Below are positions 1 through 11,153 of a DNA stretch of 64,000 nucleotides, piece by piece. A model generated the notes under the pieces. That model was not told the DNA's origin and did not search any database. It saw only the letters and a program-made list of their open reading frames with translations. Position 1 is the first letter of the stretch. Every line of letters begins with the position of its first letter. Location of the stretch: positions 1 to 64,000 of the forward strand of contig JAPDRN010000031.1 of assembly GCA_030247855.1 (NCBI GenBank). The letters run 5' to 3'. Made by a program: the position numbers and the translations under genes. Source of the DNA: Knufia peltigerae (taxonomy: Eukaryota > Ascomycota > Eurotiomycetes > Chaetothyriales > Trichomeriaceae).

Positions 1-30
1 GCCGTTTGGGTTGGTTTTTTTTGTGGTGGG

Positions 31-56
31 CCCCCCCCCCCCCCCCCCCCCCCCCC
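31..56. repeat. Homopolymer run of 26 C
   Basis: Twenty-six consecutive C residues lie close to the window edge, directly after a T-rich stretch. The length of such runs is error-prone in sequencing, so the exact count may be wrong. Confidence 0.9.
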
Positions 57-133
57 AAAAATCATCAGATGTTGTTTGCTAAACGAGGCTGAGTACCACC
101 TACCATACTTCCACAATGCGCACCGAGGGCACA

Positions 134-157
134 GTGGAAGTGGAAGTGGAAGTGGAG
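134..157. repeat. Short GTGGAA hexamer repeat
   Basis: Three perfect GTGGAA units followed by a partial fourth. It is a simple-sequence repeat with no evident function. Confidence 0.85.
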
Positions 158-1052
158 AGATGAGACAGAACGAGAAGTGTACAGGACACAGCCATACACA
201 CAACGAGGCAGAGTAAAAGGAAAGCCTGAGTGGGCAGTTTTGGGTAAGAAAAGACACTTATCGGTACTGGTCGATTCTGGACATAGAATACTCATCTAGT
301 TAGATCATACGAGGCTCTCAAGGTCGAGATATCGTGGCGTCGAATAAACTCTAGGCGTAAGAATAGAGTAAAAGGTCACGCCTGAGCATGAGAACTATCA
401 TTGTCACGGAGTAAGAAAAGGTGGTGAATTGGGCCAAAGGGATCACGAGAAGGGAATGTTTTGGTGTGCGGGCGGATTGTGGCAACATTTTAGAAGAGTG
501 CGATAGTGGTCAGCCTACTGTAAGCTTAGAGGAACGAGTTGCCCCTACAATAAGGTAAGTACCTCGTATGCGCTAAGCAGTTTGGTGAGTTACCTTTGCA
601 ATTATGTTGTACAGGGAGGCTTGGACGTCTGTGGAATGTCCGCAAGTGGCTGGCCTGATGCTATTTTTGTAAACCTCAAAAACACTGGCTGTTGGTCAAA
701 TATATTGCTCAGCCTGACTGGCCCCCCATCGCCCTCTTCAAACGATACCTTGGTGGCCCAACTTTTTAAACACGCGAGAATCTCGCATACGATCCGAGGG
801 CTATTACTTGCATAACATAAGATCAACGGCGGGAATACGGTCGTGTGCTGCATGCAATTCTGAGACCTCAAGATAAGCGACGGGAAAAGCGATGCAAGCG
901 ATGAACGAAAGACGCCGTTCCGGGTCAGCTTGCAAACTACAAGTCACGGTAATCAATGAAACAACCAAGGCCATCGCACCCAACCAATATGCAGTGTAAC
1001 ACATTTTCAAATTTTCTATTCGATCGTATGATCTGAAACGTACATACCATCG

Positions 1053-2195
1053 TTAATCTCGTTTGCCAAAGCTGCTGGTATAACCTCCGTAACCCCCGTA
1101 TCCTGAAGTTCTGGGCGCACCATTGCCCACATTTCCTCCAAGAATGCCATTTCCATACATGCCACTTCTCCCACTCTTTCGTCTTTCGTGGACCAGCATA
1201 GCCATGGCACCGACACCGGCGCTCGCAGCCAAGGCAAAGAAAGTCAACAGGGAAAACCCGACTCGATGGTCCTTGACTCCAAGTACCGGTCGGCCAACCA
1301 TTCCCGGTAAGACCGCGCCGTCAATCCACCCGACGTTAAAGGTAAGAACCACAGGCTCGTATCGAACGATCTTGGACCCTTCCACGGGCGCCGACGCGGA
1401 GATGTTGGGTACCGAGTATGCGGTCGAAGCTATCAGATGTGACTCGAATCCGTCGTCTTTGGCCGTCTCCGGCTCTTGAGACATGTGGAAGAGAACATTT
1501 ATATTCGTGTGCAGGTGTAGATGGGACAGCTGTAAAACACCTTGGAGGGCAATCGTGAACGGAGTCCACAGGTCCTTCTCCACGCCCGTCCCTCCGACCT
1601 CGGGCAACGATGAAGTTATGGCCAGCTCTTCTTGCGACAAGGGGTACGACGGGACTCGGCAGGTCAGAGGGACATCGCTGTGGACAAAGAACTCGATCAG
1701 GTGATAGAGCTCGTCGGGGAGGGACTCGATGGTACAGGTCTGAGTTTGCGGGGTGTTATAGGGAAAGGACAACGGTAGTCCTGTCTCGTTACAGGTCGGA
1801 AATGGTATATATTGTAAATTCCCGTGGCTGTCGGTGATCTACCCCAAAGTAAAGGCATCAGTACGTATTCGGCCCACGCAGAAACTATTGTATAGATTCG
1901 GCGCGTCCTTCAGTCAGAGGAGTGAGATGCTAGGAGATGCATTACATACATGTTCGCCAGTGTCACTACATATATACCTGGTCAGTTCCAGTTTCACCAT
2001 AGGTACCAGACTTTTTTTCTCAACTCACATTGTTCTGTTCAAGCAACTGACAGGCATCGACTCTCCCTTGGAGTAGCCTCTCCTTTTCGGAGTCGCATTC
2101 GAAAGGACCTTTTCATCGACGGCATTGACGGACGCGCAAAGAGCGGCATAAAATACCAATAACACGTTCCATGGTAATAACAAACAGCGCAGCAT
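1053..2195 (-). CDS. Conserved fungal type I membrane protein (secretory), unnamed
   Basis: Three exons on the minus strand: 2195-2029, 1965-1950 and 1838-1053. They give 322 aa. Exon 1 starts at an ATG and encodes a classic signal peptide (about residues 1-25, hydrophobic core LLLPWNVLLVFYAAL). Exon 2 is only 16 nt. Introns 2028-1966 and 1949-1839 have GTGAGT and GTATGT donors, and the frame closes only when all three exons join, giving a Cys- and Asn-X-Ser/Thr-containing lumenal segment. A hydrophobic span near residues 255-275 is followed by a Gly/Tyr-rich tail ending GKRD. The layout suggests a single-pass secretory-pathway or cell-surface protein with a short cytosolic tail. I recall similar unnamed fungal proteins but cannot assign a function. 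The gene model is well supported; the role is unknown. Confidence 0.75.
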
Positions 2196-2848
2196 GGCTG
2201 CTCGTCTCCGGGGTGCAATGAAACTGTCTCACCTGCGCCTTGAAGATTGACATGCGATCTCGTGGATTTCCAGTCTGAATCGCGACAACTTGGCCTTATT
2301 TTGGCAAGGCGCTAAATCGCGGGACGAGCCGCCTCCGCATGCAGATAATTACGTCATCTCTATGAGTTCAGATATTGGTACGGAACAACGAGCCAGAAGA
2401 TCGTAGGTACACAAAAATGCCGGGTTGTATGTGTCAAAAGTCGAGGATGGGATGAAAGCAAAGGTTATTCTATCTATTCCTTAGTCTCACTGCAGAAATA
2501 TTGTCGATGGCTGGCTCAAAATAGATTCGTAGAATGACGATTGCTTGTACCTGGAGATGAACGAGATGAACGTGGCGCGCCCAACGAACTGCAAGAGTTA
2601 ACGACGAGGTTGAGGTTTCAGTATGAACACAAAATGATGTCGGAGACTCGTAGCCATTTCAGGACTCAATGTCTGTCTGACCAACTTCACAGGAAGAGCA
2701 GCAGCCACGTTTATCAATCTGGAGAAGGGCCTCAACTCTTTTGTTTGGATAATTCTATGTGCTCTTCAAGCCATGCCCATCAAGACTACCTCCTGAACCG
2801 ATAATGATCTTGTACAAGTTCGTGTGAAACATTCAAACAACTCCATTC
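2196..2848. other. Intergenic, no gene seen
   Basis: This is the upstream region of the membrane-protein gene (start 2195) and the 3' flank of the small gene ending at 2849. The short open frames here resemble nothing and lack convincing starts. Confidence 0.5.
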
Positions 2849-3170
2849 CTAGCTAGTCTTAGAGGTTGTTGCTTCGGAATGCTCTTGGAGGATGTGCTTT
2901 GGGTTGTCCGCTAGGCCAGAGGTCTGGTCATCCTTTCCCTCATTCTTTGCTTTGGACTCGTCAATCTAGGAAATCGAGTCAGCCGACGCTCTTCTTTGTG
3001 ATTGCTTGGTCCTCAGGGTTACACATGGTATCCCGGAGACACATGCCTGTCAAAGGCAAGAATGGTTCTCTTACCTTTCCACTGCCTGGTTGCGATGGGT
3101 GCTCTTGTTGCTGAGCACCGGTCTGGCGTTCAGGGTCTGGGGATTGACGACCTGCGTTTGGTGCAGACAT
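2849..3170 (-). CDS. Small conserved hydrophilic fungal protein, 70 aa, two exons
   Basis: Exon 1 (3170-3075) encodes 32 residues beginning MSAPNAGRQSPDPERQTG. Exon 2 (2965-2849) encodes 38 more and ends at TAG. The intron (3074-2966, 109 nt) has a GTAAGA donor and a CTAG acceptor and is in phase 0. The protein is Gln-, Glu- and Pro-rich with no predicted globular core, and it ends with a motif around ADNPKHILQEH. I recall a family of short ascomycete proteins with the same N-terminal block and the same NPKH-x-L-x-EH end; that is memory, not a search. The two recognisable halves lie in different frames, which strongly supports the splice. Function unknown. The gene is easy to miss because neither exon stands out alone. 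Confidence 0.75.
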
Positions 3171-3890
3171 TCTGTATTGGAGGTAAGAGACTGCGCAAGT
3201 GGTCAGATTAGATAGCTTTTGTGAATGGTTGAGAACCATGGCAAGCAACGTTCAACGTACATTGGGTTTGATGGGGTAGTCCACAAAGACGAGACGATCA
3301 GTTTCGAAGTAGAGTAATCCACTGATGTTTGATTTGTAGTAGAGAAGAAAAATGATTGATAACAGGAGAACGAGAGCTAGAACAATGATATAAGAGTGCA
3401 GAAGAAGTGAGAGCAAAGTCCCCCACCAAATAACCCACCTTGACCAGCGATGACGTTTGGTTCCTTACACACAACACGCAGCTTCAGCGAACCATATCAG
3501 CTTCGGTACAGTCCATTCTCGGTAACGATCAGAATTGGGTGATTTCAATGTCAAAATAGGCTGTTTGCACCGGAGATATGGTTCATCTACGAATGAATGC
3601 AGGGTGATATATTAGATGTTGAAGAACAAATAGATGGGTGTGTACATACCCGGGAGTAAGTAGAGCACTCGTTACTCCTCCAATATAAGAACATAGCTAG
3701 ACCACCACAAGAAATCTCTCTGAAATCTAGCATCACCAGATCTTACATTCACAAATCTCGCAGAACAGCAAAATGATCGCTATGACCCACCATCTAGGTA
3801 CAGCCGCTTCCCTCTATTCACCAGCCAAATTCTGGTGACCACTATTCCACCCGGGCAGCTCCTCTCGCCCCCATCATCACCTTATGATCC
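3171..3890. other. Intergenic, promoter of the 70-aa gene
   Basis: No coding region is supported. A plus-strand stretch near 3680-3775 looks leader-like, with a TATA-like ATATAA and then CA-rich sequence before an ATG at 3773, but the frame after it closes after 17 codons. Confidence 0.4.
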
Positions 3891-4103
3891 TTACTGTCTC
3901 CCTATCAAGCTTGGGCTGGCAATTCCAAACTTTGCCAGGCCACGAGCCTTGCACTTGGGGCAGCTTCTGCTCTTGTCTTCCCGAATCTTGAGCTGGACAT
4001 AGTTGGGACATTGACGTCCAGCTTGATATTTGCAGCCTTGCTTGTCCAATTGATACGACTCATAGTGGCCGCATTTGAGGCTGATCAACCGCTCGAAGCA
4101 CAT
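3891..4103 (-). CDS. Small Cys/His-rich protein, 70 aa, probable zinc binder
   Basis: Single exon from ATG (4103) to TAA. Possible metal ligands are C11-x-H13, C24, C32 and C48-x2-C51, arranged like the short RING/treble-clef-like proteins common in filamentous fungi that start with a Met-Cys and carry a CGH motif. There is no signal peptide or membrane span, and the tail is basic. The product is probably cytosolic or nuclear. No homologue with a known job comes to mind, so metal binding is an inference from ligand spacing only. Confidence 0.55.
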   Translation of the reverse strand: MCFERLISLKCGHYESYQLDKQGCKYQAGRQCPNYVQLKIREDKSRSCPKCKARGLAKFGIASPSLIGRQ

Positions 4104-5039
4104 CTTGAAATGAGTGTTGTGTGTTTGAAGAGCTCTAAAATCTCAGCGTGAGCATTTGGCCGCTGTCATGCGCCGGTGGTGTAAACATACATTTTGAACA
4201 AAGTAGATATTTTCCAATAACCAGGATCGTTGCAGATCTATTGCGACTCTATTCACTCCTTGCCTGGTGTCCTACCACCAGGCCAGTTATCCTGGCTCGT
4301 CGCAGGCCTCACAGAAGCGGTCTGTCGGGATAGTTGAGGGCTTGTTCATACTCTGGCAAAGATTATTCGCTCAGATCGATGGAAATGTGAATAGCAGTCG
4401 TCCGGAACGACTGCGACAGGCTGTGATTGATATTTGAAAGATTGTCGGTGAGGACAAGAGTCAGTGGTTGTGGCAGGGTAAGAGGAGGGCGCAGGCAAAA
4501 GTTTTCATCCTCGGGAGTTTTGGTCACAGTTGTCTCAGTGCCAGCCAGTGCCCGGTCCCGACCCCGTGTTCAGGCTTACCAGGCTTTGTGCTTGGGCTCT
4601 CTAGGCGTCAATCAAGCGAACGTCCCCTCCATTTCCTACCTTTCCTAGGTAGGCAGTGACAACCGCCCGGCAGACGCGGCAGAGGCCAAGCAAAGACAAA
4701 GATACAGTGCTGACGAATTCTCCTCGGCGCATCGAACATACTCTTGCAAAGCGATCCCATCGTCGCCCTGACGATGCTCTATCTCATGATTCTATTATTC
4801 ATTGTCAAGCACAGTGCTTCCACCAAGCCACACTTTCAACCATCATTCCAAGCCATGTTTACCTGATCTGAGTCACCAGCCTGCTTGGCTCGGAAGGCAG
4901 CCTAAAGCCAACCTTCGAGCCCTCGAGGCCTGGTGACGGTGAGACAGAATGCCCTTAGTTCCTTTCTACCGACTACGTGCCTAAGTTTTATGACTCTAGC
5001 GGAAATATTAACATGATCAGGCTCTATCCTCCTAGGACA
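4104..5039. other. Intergenic, no gene seen
   Basis: Upstream of the Cys/His gene and downstream of the GH16 gene. Short open frames only, none recognisable. It contains one CCTAGGTAGG motif (about 4644). Confidence 0.5.
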
Positions 5040-7556
5040 TCATCCAATACTTTGTGCTTGGTCATTGCACCCATTATAGCCTTGTTGTTGCCACATCTTG
5101 ATGCTCTTTACCTGCAAAGCACTACCATGTTCATTCTGCCATGTCGGATACCATGAATCCTTTGCGGACCAGAACTCACCCATTGCCAGTGGACTTGTAT
5201 CGACCCAAGGCTTGCCAGCAACACCATCCTTAAACCATCCATTCGTTCCACCAACAGCAACATTGAGGATCAGGAAAAAATCTTCATCAAATGGTGCTGC
5301 CTTATCGGTCGCCTGCGACCAAGGGTTGACAATGGCTGTCCCGTTGGGTAGCGAGAGAGGAAAATCCCCCCTCTTCCAAAATGGAGTATTGAATCTATTG
5401 TAGAGAACCTGCAATAGGCGACTGTCGAGGTACGTGTAGAGATACTTCTCACTCCATTCCAAGCCGAACGTGTGGTAGCGCTCGGAAAAGGTCGAGTGCA
5501 ATGCGTGCTGTTTGCCAAATGTCCGCCACCATGCGTCGTTGGCAGCATTAGGACCCCAATGGAGAGTCGAGCCTATGATGTTATTTCCTCCCTCGGGATA
5601 CGTGTGATTGTTACCACGAGATTCTGCAACATCAATCTCTCCGCTCTGAGGCCAGACGCCATATACTGAGTCCGTCGGCAACATCCAAATAGCTGGCCAC
5701 AGCCAGTCTCCCTGTGGCATCTTGGCTACCACCTCGATACGACCGTACTTGATGTTAGCCCCCTTTTTGGTGGTGATACGACCAGACTTCACAGGATTTA
5801 TGATCGTCCCATTCGTGGTGTTGGTCACAGCCACACAATTCGACCAAAGATCTGAGGTACATGTTCCCAATCGAGTAAGATTGAGTACACTGTTGTGAGT
5901 GAGGAGATCAATATCCTGCAGCGTTGGTTGAATATGGAGGATGCCGTCCTTGATAAAGACGTTTTCGTCGGTTCCAGTTGTTTCCTCGAATTGACCGTTG
6001 CCGAATCCTCCGACTTCGACATCTTTTGTCCAGATATTAGTATCCAGTATGCCCGCAGAAAAATCATCTTCATATACCATGCAATATTTGTGCTTGGGTA
6101 CGCTCTGGACTCCAAGGAAAATATATACACCAGCGATGATCAGTCCAACAATAACTCCGAGCAAAGGAAATATGTTCAGCCATCTCTGTCGAGGATCCTT
6201 CTTCCCTTGGAGCCATGATCGATCAATCTCATTGTCCTTGACGCGACGTGAGCGAAAATAGACTCCTGGCTTTGGAACCGCTTTTTCAAACACTGCGACC
6301 GAGGGACGATGTTGGCCAGGCTTGCCCTGGGATTTCTCTGACATGGACTGGTGCCTACTGTGTAGACTCCGCGGCGGATTCTGAGAAGGCATTCCTCTAG
6401 TAACGCCGTCGCTCCATAACCTGTTAAACGTCCACGGAACCTTGCTTACACCGGCCGACTGTGGTGAATCCGCAGGCCACTCGTCACTAACGTGAGACAC
6501 AGATGCTGACCTGGAAAGATTCAAGTTGTCTGCGAATGGCCGAGAAGGTTGAGATGTTCGTCTCTCGGAATCGAATTTTGGCTTTATATACTCCGAGAGG
6601 GAATGGCGCTTCTCTTGCCGGCCTTGCTTGCTTATTGAGGTTCTGCGCGTCTTCTCGCGAAGCACGGATGATTTCCCTGGAGGCCCTGAAACAGAGCCAT
6701 TCCTGCTCGCAATACTGCTGTCATTGGAAGTTGAAAGTTCAAGCCCGTTGACTCCCGCTGAGCTTCGTCTCCTGCCGAGATCGAAAGCGGAATTGCCATT
6801 AGATGGGAACCATTCAGACCCGGAGGCAGTGGCGTTGTTCAGACTGGCTAAATCCAACTCTGGGTGCGGCTTGGAATATCCATGTCGACGCGGTCTTTCA
6901 CCTGCAATGTCTGGCTTGAAATAATTCTCTGCAAGGGATTTTGATCTTTCCCACGCAGAAGCCCTTCTTGATCCAGTGTCCTTGATATCTTTTCCAGCTC
7001 CCGATCTAGTGGACGACTTTCGACTTCCTGCAGGTGTGGAAAGACTTGTCGCTCCTGGCGCACCAGGACCATCCCTCCAGCTAAAGTAACCATTCCTGTC
7101 GACACCACTTTCAGGCCGTGGACTTCCAGGGCGCTGTGATCCTTGTGTCTGTATACGAGTTATCGTTCTGCTCAGAGGTGGTGACAATGGTGTTCCAGGT
7201 GAGGGCAAGTCTGAGGAGTCGTGGGAACGCTTTTTCGACAATAGCTCAGCAACATTGACAGTATTATAGTGAGTCAGAGGAAGTAGTGTGGCCTTGGTAT
7301 CAGTTTCCTCTGTGTTTCGTGACGTTCCTGTACTTGGATTTAGTTCCACTGCTGGTGGGCTTTCGGATTCCTCCAGCACAGTCTCTGTTATCAAGATTCC
7401 ATTCGGGTTGCTTGCTGGAGGCGGATTAGTCCTAGAGCTTGTCCTGCTAAGTTGCAACGCAGCGAGAGCAGGTTCTTCGGAAGACTTGTTCCCGTCTGAT
7501 TCTTCCAGTAATGGCTCGACGATAGTCTCCTTGTTTCGACCTCTTGAAAAGGGCAT
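5040..7556 (-). CDS. Membrane-anchored GH16 glucanase/transglycosylase-like protein
   Basis: Single exon, 838 aa. The first in-frame ATG is at 7556; the open frame extends nine codons further but without an ATG. Residues 1-455 are low-complexity, Ser/Arg/Pro-rich and probably cytosolic. One hydrophobic span (about 461-482) makes it a type II membrane protein, and the rest is an extracytosolic glycoside hydrolase family 16 domain (about 490-830). The catalytic signature E-I-D-V-A-E is intact at 640-645 (nucleophile E640, acid/base E645), preceded by a typical WPAIWMLP block. Several N-glycosylation sequons lie in the domain. The family acts on beta-1,3/1,4-glucans, so a role in cell-wall glucan remodelling is likely. 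It differs from Kre6/Skn1 in its active-site surroundings. The long N-terminal tail with many Arg-x-x-Ser sites suggests control by phosphorylation (inference). Confidence 0.88.
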   Translation of the reverse strand: MPFSRGRNKETIVEPLLEESDGNKSSEEPALAALQLSRTSSRTNPPPASNPNGILITETVLEESESPPAVELNPSTGTSRNTEETDTKATLLPLTHYNTVNVAELLSKKRSHDSSDLPSPGTPLSPPLSRTITRIQTQGSQRPGSPRPESGVDRNGYFSWRDGPGAPGATSLSTPAGSRKSSTRSGAGKDIKDTGSRRASAWERSKSLAENYFKPDIAGERPRRHGYSKPHPELDLASLNNATASGSEWFPSNGNSAFDLGRRRSSAGVNGLELSTSNDSSIASRNGSVSGPPGKSSVLREKTRRTSISKQGRQEKRHSLSEYIKPKFDSERRTSQPSRPFADNLNLSRSASVSHVSDEWPADSPQSAGVSKVPWTFNRLWSDGVTRGMPSQNPPRSLHSRHQSMSEKSQGKPGQHRPSVAVFEKAVPKPGVYFRSRRVKDNEIDRSWLQGKKDPRQRWLNIFPLLGVIVGLIIAGVYIFLGVQSVPKHKYCMVYEDDFSAGILDTNIWTKDVEVGGFGNGQFEETTGTDENVFIKDGILHIQPTLQDIDLLTHNSVLNLTRLGTCTSDLWSNCVAVTNTTNGTIINPVKSGRITTKKGANIKYGRIEVVAKMPQGDWLWPAIWMLPTDSVYGVWPQSGEIDVAESRGNNHTYPEGGNNIIGSTLHWGPNAANDAWWRTFGKQHALHSTFSERYHTFGLEWSEKYLYTYLDSRLLQVLYNRFNTPFWKRGDFPLSLPNGTAIVNPWSQATDKAAPFDEDFFLILNVAVGGTNGWFKDGVAGKPWVDTSPLAMGEFWSAKDSWYPTWQNEHGSALQVKSIKMWQQQGYNGCNDQAQSIG

Positions 7557-8394
7557 CTTGGGCAGGATCGAGGGACGCCTCAAACCAGATGCCTACCTCG
7601 GAACAGCAGAGGTAACCTGCTGTTTTTCATCCGGTACAGTAGAGTCGTCGTCTTGCCTTTATTGTCGCATCACGTTTTCCTTCTGCTTCATACTTACACT
7701 TTCAATAGTATTTTAAAGTAGGACCAAGGCGCCCAGGTCTGTGCGAGTTTGACGATATAATGGTTCAGATCGATTGTCAACATATTGACCAGTCCTAGCT
7801 GAATCCAATCGCCTGTCAGGACCCACCATCAGATCCTAGTGCAGAGATTCGTTGTCAATGCACCGGCACAATCTTCAAATCTTCGATATCCGACTCGGAC
7901 CTCCTGGAGGTCAAAGCACATGGTAGGGCCAAAATCAAGCAGCTCAACTCCATGCGACGTCCTCAAATATTGACGATTTAACTTCGTCGTTCTATTCCAC
8001 GTTTCTTCAGGAATTTCAAATATGGATCAGACCAAAGCAACGGATTTCGCCATACTCGCGTTATTCGGGAATCGGCATCCATCCGATCCTTTAGAGCGCG
8101 GCCAAGACTACCTCTTTCAATGGAAAGTCAAGTTATTCAGAGTTCAATGATGATGCGCTCAGTCTGGACCTTCTGTCCACAAAATTCGAACAACATGTGG
8201 CTTGAGTTCGATTGACCAAGTAGGTATGACGACGAGGAGGCCGAGGTGATGTGGATTGGTAAGTGCAGTCCTACTTTGATATTGTTCTGTGGTTCTAGAA
8301 AGCGTCCGTTCTCAAAAGACTCGAGTCTCTTGGTTCTCTCTCCCAACTTGAGCGCACTTGTTTTGTGCAGGCCTTTCTTCTGGTTGTTGTAGCA
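7557..8394. other. Divergent promoter between GH16 and GT2 genes
   Basis: An 838-bp gap between two divergently transcribed envelope-polysaccharide genes. No open frame is convincing. Splice-like sequences (GTAAGT near 8262, and TTTTGTGCAG just before 8371) suggest a possible intron in the GT2 5' leader. Confidence 0.45.
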
Positions 8395-11153
8395 ATGTCC
8401 CCGGCGACTCTACATCCTGGGCAGCGACGCCCAAAACCCATTCAAGTGCCAACCTTGGACACTATCCATCAGCTAGATGACAATGACGATGAAGATGTGG
8501 CACCAGATGTCATCCCTGATGCCGCACAACGAGTTGCTTCGACTACATCTTCAAAGGTCAATGGTGGCGAACTTCCCCCCAACTATGTCAAGTTCGAGGT
8601 AATGCTCTTGTACCTTCGGCAACAACAACTCGAAAAGCGTTGGGCAATAGAGAACAACACGACCGAGGGTGTGATCTTAAGAAGAGGTAAAGACGATTAC
8701 ATCTGCAGACCCTTGGAACTACCCAAGCATGTGAATGGGTTTTATGACGAAGCAACGAAGCTCAATGTCAAAGTGGGTATCCGGGCGATCCTCTGGGAAC
8801 ATAATATTTACATGTATGACAGGTTGCAATGACAGTCAGAACTACAGTCATCCAGACGTTTCTCAGTTCGTACAAACACCAGTATGTACCTTTTAACAAT
8901 GGCCAACGTCTTCGGATTATCGACAGTATCAGTGAACTCTCTTTCAGCAAGCGACACTACTATGCAGCATTTGTCCGAGGCCAAGGTCTACTTGTTGTCT
9001 GGGATGAGGATCCCACTCTCTTGTTCGATAGAGCGGAGCACATCCAGAGATATATTGTCAATATGTTATGGACCGCAGAAGATCTTGCTGGTGAAGGCGA
9101 CGATGAAGACGACATTGAGGACGAGAAAACAATGATTGGCCTGGCACCCAAGCAAGCTGAGACGGCTTCTGGAAACTACGTTATCGACCCTGAGTCGAAG
9201 GCCGGTGAGGTATGGGAGAAACCTAGGAAAATAGTGCTTTATCAGTCGATACTGGTAGGCCTAGTCGCAATTCTAACAATATTCTGTCTGGCAATCGGAT
9301 GGAGAAGGATTGCCATCGAGATTACTATCGATCACAGCTATGTCCGACTCGCCATTCTCATAGCCGCACCGTTGGAAGCGTGGCTGGGATGGTTCTTCTT
9401 CATGACATTGGTCAATGGCGTTTCTCAGATTATTGGTCCCGTCGCCCAACTCACCAAAAATTCAAAGTTTTACTCATCAAGACCTCCGGTCCGTCTAACC
9501 AAGAAAGACCTTCCTCATGTTACAATTCAATGTCCGGTCTACAAGGAGGGTCTTGAGGCAGTCATTCATCCTACTATGGTGTCAATCAATAAGGCAATCT
9601 CGACCTACGAACTCCAAGGCGGCAGTGCCAACATTCTAATCAACGACGATGGCTTGCAACTCATCTCCGAGGAACATGCTCGTAGGCGACTGCAATATTA
9701 CGAAGATAACAATATTGGATGGATCGCCCGTCCGCCGCATCAGCCCAAGGGAGATGAAAATGGTGAGAACGTGTACGTGCGCGCCGGCAAGTTCAAGAAA
9801 GCCTCAAACATGAATTACTGTCTCGACGTGAGCGTCCGAATCGAGGACAAGATGGCCCAGACTATACGCACACCGACTTGGACCCAGGAGGACGAAAATC
9901 TACTCTATCAGCATTGTTTCGACGAGGTCATTAAAGAGGATCAAGGTCGAACTTGGGGCAACGGCGACATACGAGTAGGCGATTATATCCTACTTATTGA
10001 CTCCGACACTCGCGTTCCGGAGGATTGTCTCCTCGACGCCGTTTCGGAGATGGAAGCCTCACCAGAAGTCGCCATCATTCAGTATTCCTCAGGCGTACTC
10101 AATGTTACGACCAGTTTCTTCGAACGGGCCATCACCTTCTTCACTAACTTGGTTTACACTGCCATTCGTTTCGCTGTTGCCAATGGCGACGTCGCGGCTT
10201 TTGTAGGGCACAATGCGATCCTCAGGTGGTCGGCTGTCCAGGATGTCCGATACTCTGACGCAGTCACTGGATCCGAGAAATATTGGGCCGAAAATACCGT
10301 CTCGGAAGATTTCGACATGGCTCTCCGCCTTCAAGGTCGAGGCTACATCCTCCGCTTTGGCACGTACTGTGGCGACAAGTTCAAGGAGGGTGTCTCGTTG
10401 ACCGTCTACGACGAACTGGCTCGTTGGGAGAAATACGCCTACGGGTGTGCCGAGCTTGTATTTCAGCCGTTTCGGTACTGGTTCGTCCGGGGTCCCTTTA
10501 CGCCCATGTTTCGACGTTTCATGTGCAGCCCGATGAGCCTGATGGGCAAGATCACCATCATGGCGTACGTCGGCACCTATTTCGCCATCGCGTCCGCATG
10601 GCCGCTCACGGTCATGAACTACTTCCTCATCGGCTGGCTGAACGGGTACATCGACCAGGCCTACGTGAACAGTTTCAACATCTACTTTGGCATCGTGGTC
10701 GTGTTCCAGGCCTTGGGCACCGTCAGTCTGGCCGTGCTGCGGTACCGCACGGAGAACCGGTCCCTCTTGGGCTCGTTGATCGAGAACCTCGCCAACCTTT
10801 TGCTGTTGACCGTCTACCTGGGCGGCCTCAGCCTGCACGTGTCCCAGGCCATCCTGTCGTACTTGTTCAGCATCGACATGACGTGGGGCGCGACGGCCAA
10901 GGAGGCCGAAAACACCTCGTTCTTCCGCGAGATCCCCGTGATTCTGAAAAAGTTCAAATTCACGTTTTGCTTCTGCCTCGTTTCCACCACGACCATGATC
11001 GTCATGGCCGGCGTCGGCCCCGTGGGGGCCCTGGTCCCGTACGACTGGCGGATCACGACCTTCACGGCCATCTTCCCCTTGGCCATATTGACCGTCAATC
11101 ACTTCTTGTTGCCGTTGGCACTGAATCCTGGATTGATGCAATTTACCTTTTAA
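8395..11153 (+). CDS. Membrane glycosyltransferase family 2 (processive, polysaccharide-synthase type)
   Basis: Two exons, 8395-8772 and 8823-11153, giving 902 aa. The 50-nt intron has GTGGGT and ACAG ends and is in phase 0. Features in order: soluble N-terminus; two membrane spans (about 267-284 and 302-320); GT-A domain with DDG (401-403), DSD (519-521, nucleotide-sugar/metal site) and an SEDFDMALRLQGRGY block near 620; then several C-terminal spans (about 700-890). This is the layout of hyaluronan/chitin/cellulose-synthase-like GT2 enzymes that polymerise and export a sugar chain. The canonical QxxRW motif is replaced by a QPFRYW sequence near 673-678. From memory, it looks like the fungal GT2 group needed for hyphal growth on surfaces in plant pathogens. 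The polymer made is unknown. The start follows the first in-frame ATG. Confidence 0.85.

Larger units (their letters stand above)
1..1052. other. Gene-poor left edge
   Basis: No coding region is supported here. A run of 26 C residues (31-56) and a short GTGGAA repeat (134-157) are present. A small minus-strand frame ending near 804 starts with a hydrophobic, signal-like stretch but resembles nothing I know. The rest is probably 3' flank of the gene that ends at 1053. Confidence 0.5.

Noticed and set aside
804..1004. Possible 66-aa secreted protein on the minus strand
   Set aside because: Signal-like N-terminus but no supporting homology, Cys pattern or promoter feature.
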